Shown piece after piece: positions 63,938-64,000 of a stretch of 64,000 bases of DNA (its first letter is position 1; each line of letters starts with the position of its first letter). The notes below the pieces were generated by a model that saw nothing but the letters and a program-made list of their open reading frames with translations, ran no database searches and was not told the origin of the DNA. The translations under genes and the position numbers were made by a program. The DNA comes from Chlorogloeopsis fritschii (GTDB lineage Bacteria; Cyanobacteriota; Cyanobacteriia; Cyanobacteriales; Nostocaceae): the NCBI RefSeq assembly GCF_043099315.1, contig NZ_CP170746.1; one strand, written 5' to 3'.

Positions 63938-64000
63938 AGTAGTTAGTCGTTAAGAGTAAATAACTAATAACCAACAACCAATAACAAAACAACTACAAAA

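Overview
This 64-kb window is chromosomal DNA from a cyanobacterium, most likely a filamentous, heterocyst-forming (Nostocales-type) one. The evidence is the very frequent HIP1 octamer GCGATCGC, intergenic runs of degenerate heptanucleotide repeats (TTAGTCA, TGTCCTT, GCAGAAG types), a PanC-Cmk fusion, a Pix-type phototaxis operon with cyanobacteriochrome GAF domains, and MiaE, DUF4168 and DUF1868 proteins typical of the phylum. There is no prophage, CRISPR array, rRNA operon or intact insertion sequence. The accessory content is a toxin-antitoxin pair, a duplicated Uma2 gene, and several short dispersed repeats.

Layout. 0.1-10.4 kb: a CAT tRNA, cobS, ComF, a GNAT acetyltransferase, miaE, holA, a DUF1868 protein, and an RDD / membrane protein / SpoIIM trio. 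10.5-19 kb: a metal-handling block. On the minus strand, a Tat-exported two-domain multicopper oxidase, a helix-hairpin-helix lipoprotein, a ferritin-like protein and an FTR1 permease lie in that order and look like a ferroxidase-permease iron system. Diverging from them is a cobalt/nickel ECF transporter, cbiM-cbiQ-cbiO. 19-29 kb: two DUF1269 glycine-zipper proteins, a 1.4-kb gap without genes, small lipoproteins, DUF1361, a baeRF-type protein, a PEP-synthase-like protein, and MgtC preceded by a foldable leader. 29.7-36 kb: VapBC-like module, tandem Uma2 genes, a MetF-type reductase, trpS and a B12-binding radical SAM protein.

37-51 kb is a light-signalling block. A PixG-PixH-PixI-PixJ-PixL-like operon encodes a receptor with five GAF domains; two resemble red/green cyanobacteriochromes and one carries a DXCF motif. 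About 1 kb downstream is a LOV-PAS-GGDEF-EAL protein whose LOV motif keeps the photoactive cysteine. Both could link light colour to motility or c-di-GMP. 51-64 kb holds panC-cmk, a broken rlpA, glutaminase, a MIF-like protein, an EamA transporter, Ada, a flavin reductase, cobM, lgt, coaD with an overlapping DivIVA-like gene, a methyltransferase and sufE.

Four otherwise well-conserved genes (cbiO, the pixJ-like receptor, rlpA, and the 5' end of lgt) each carry one single-base indel. Three of the four are losses next to runs of C. This looks more like sequence or assembly error than gene decay, but it should be tested on raw reads. A 66-bp palindromic repeat with 14-bp inverted ends occurs five times between genes. 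All functions are read from sequence motifs and remembered families; no database search was possible.
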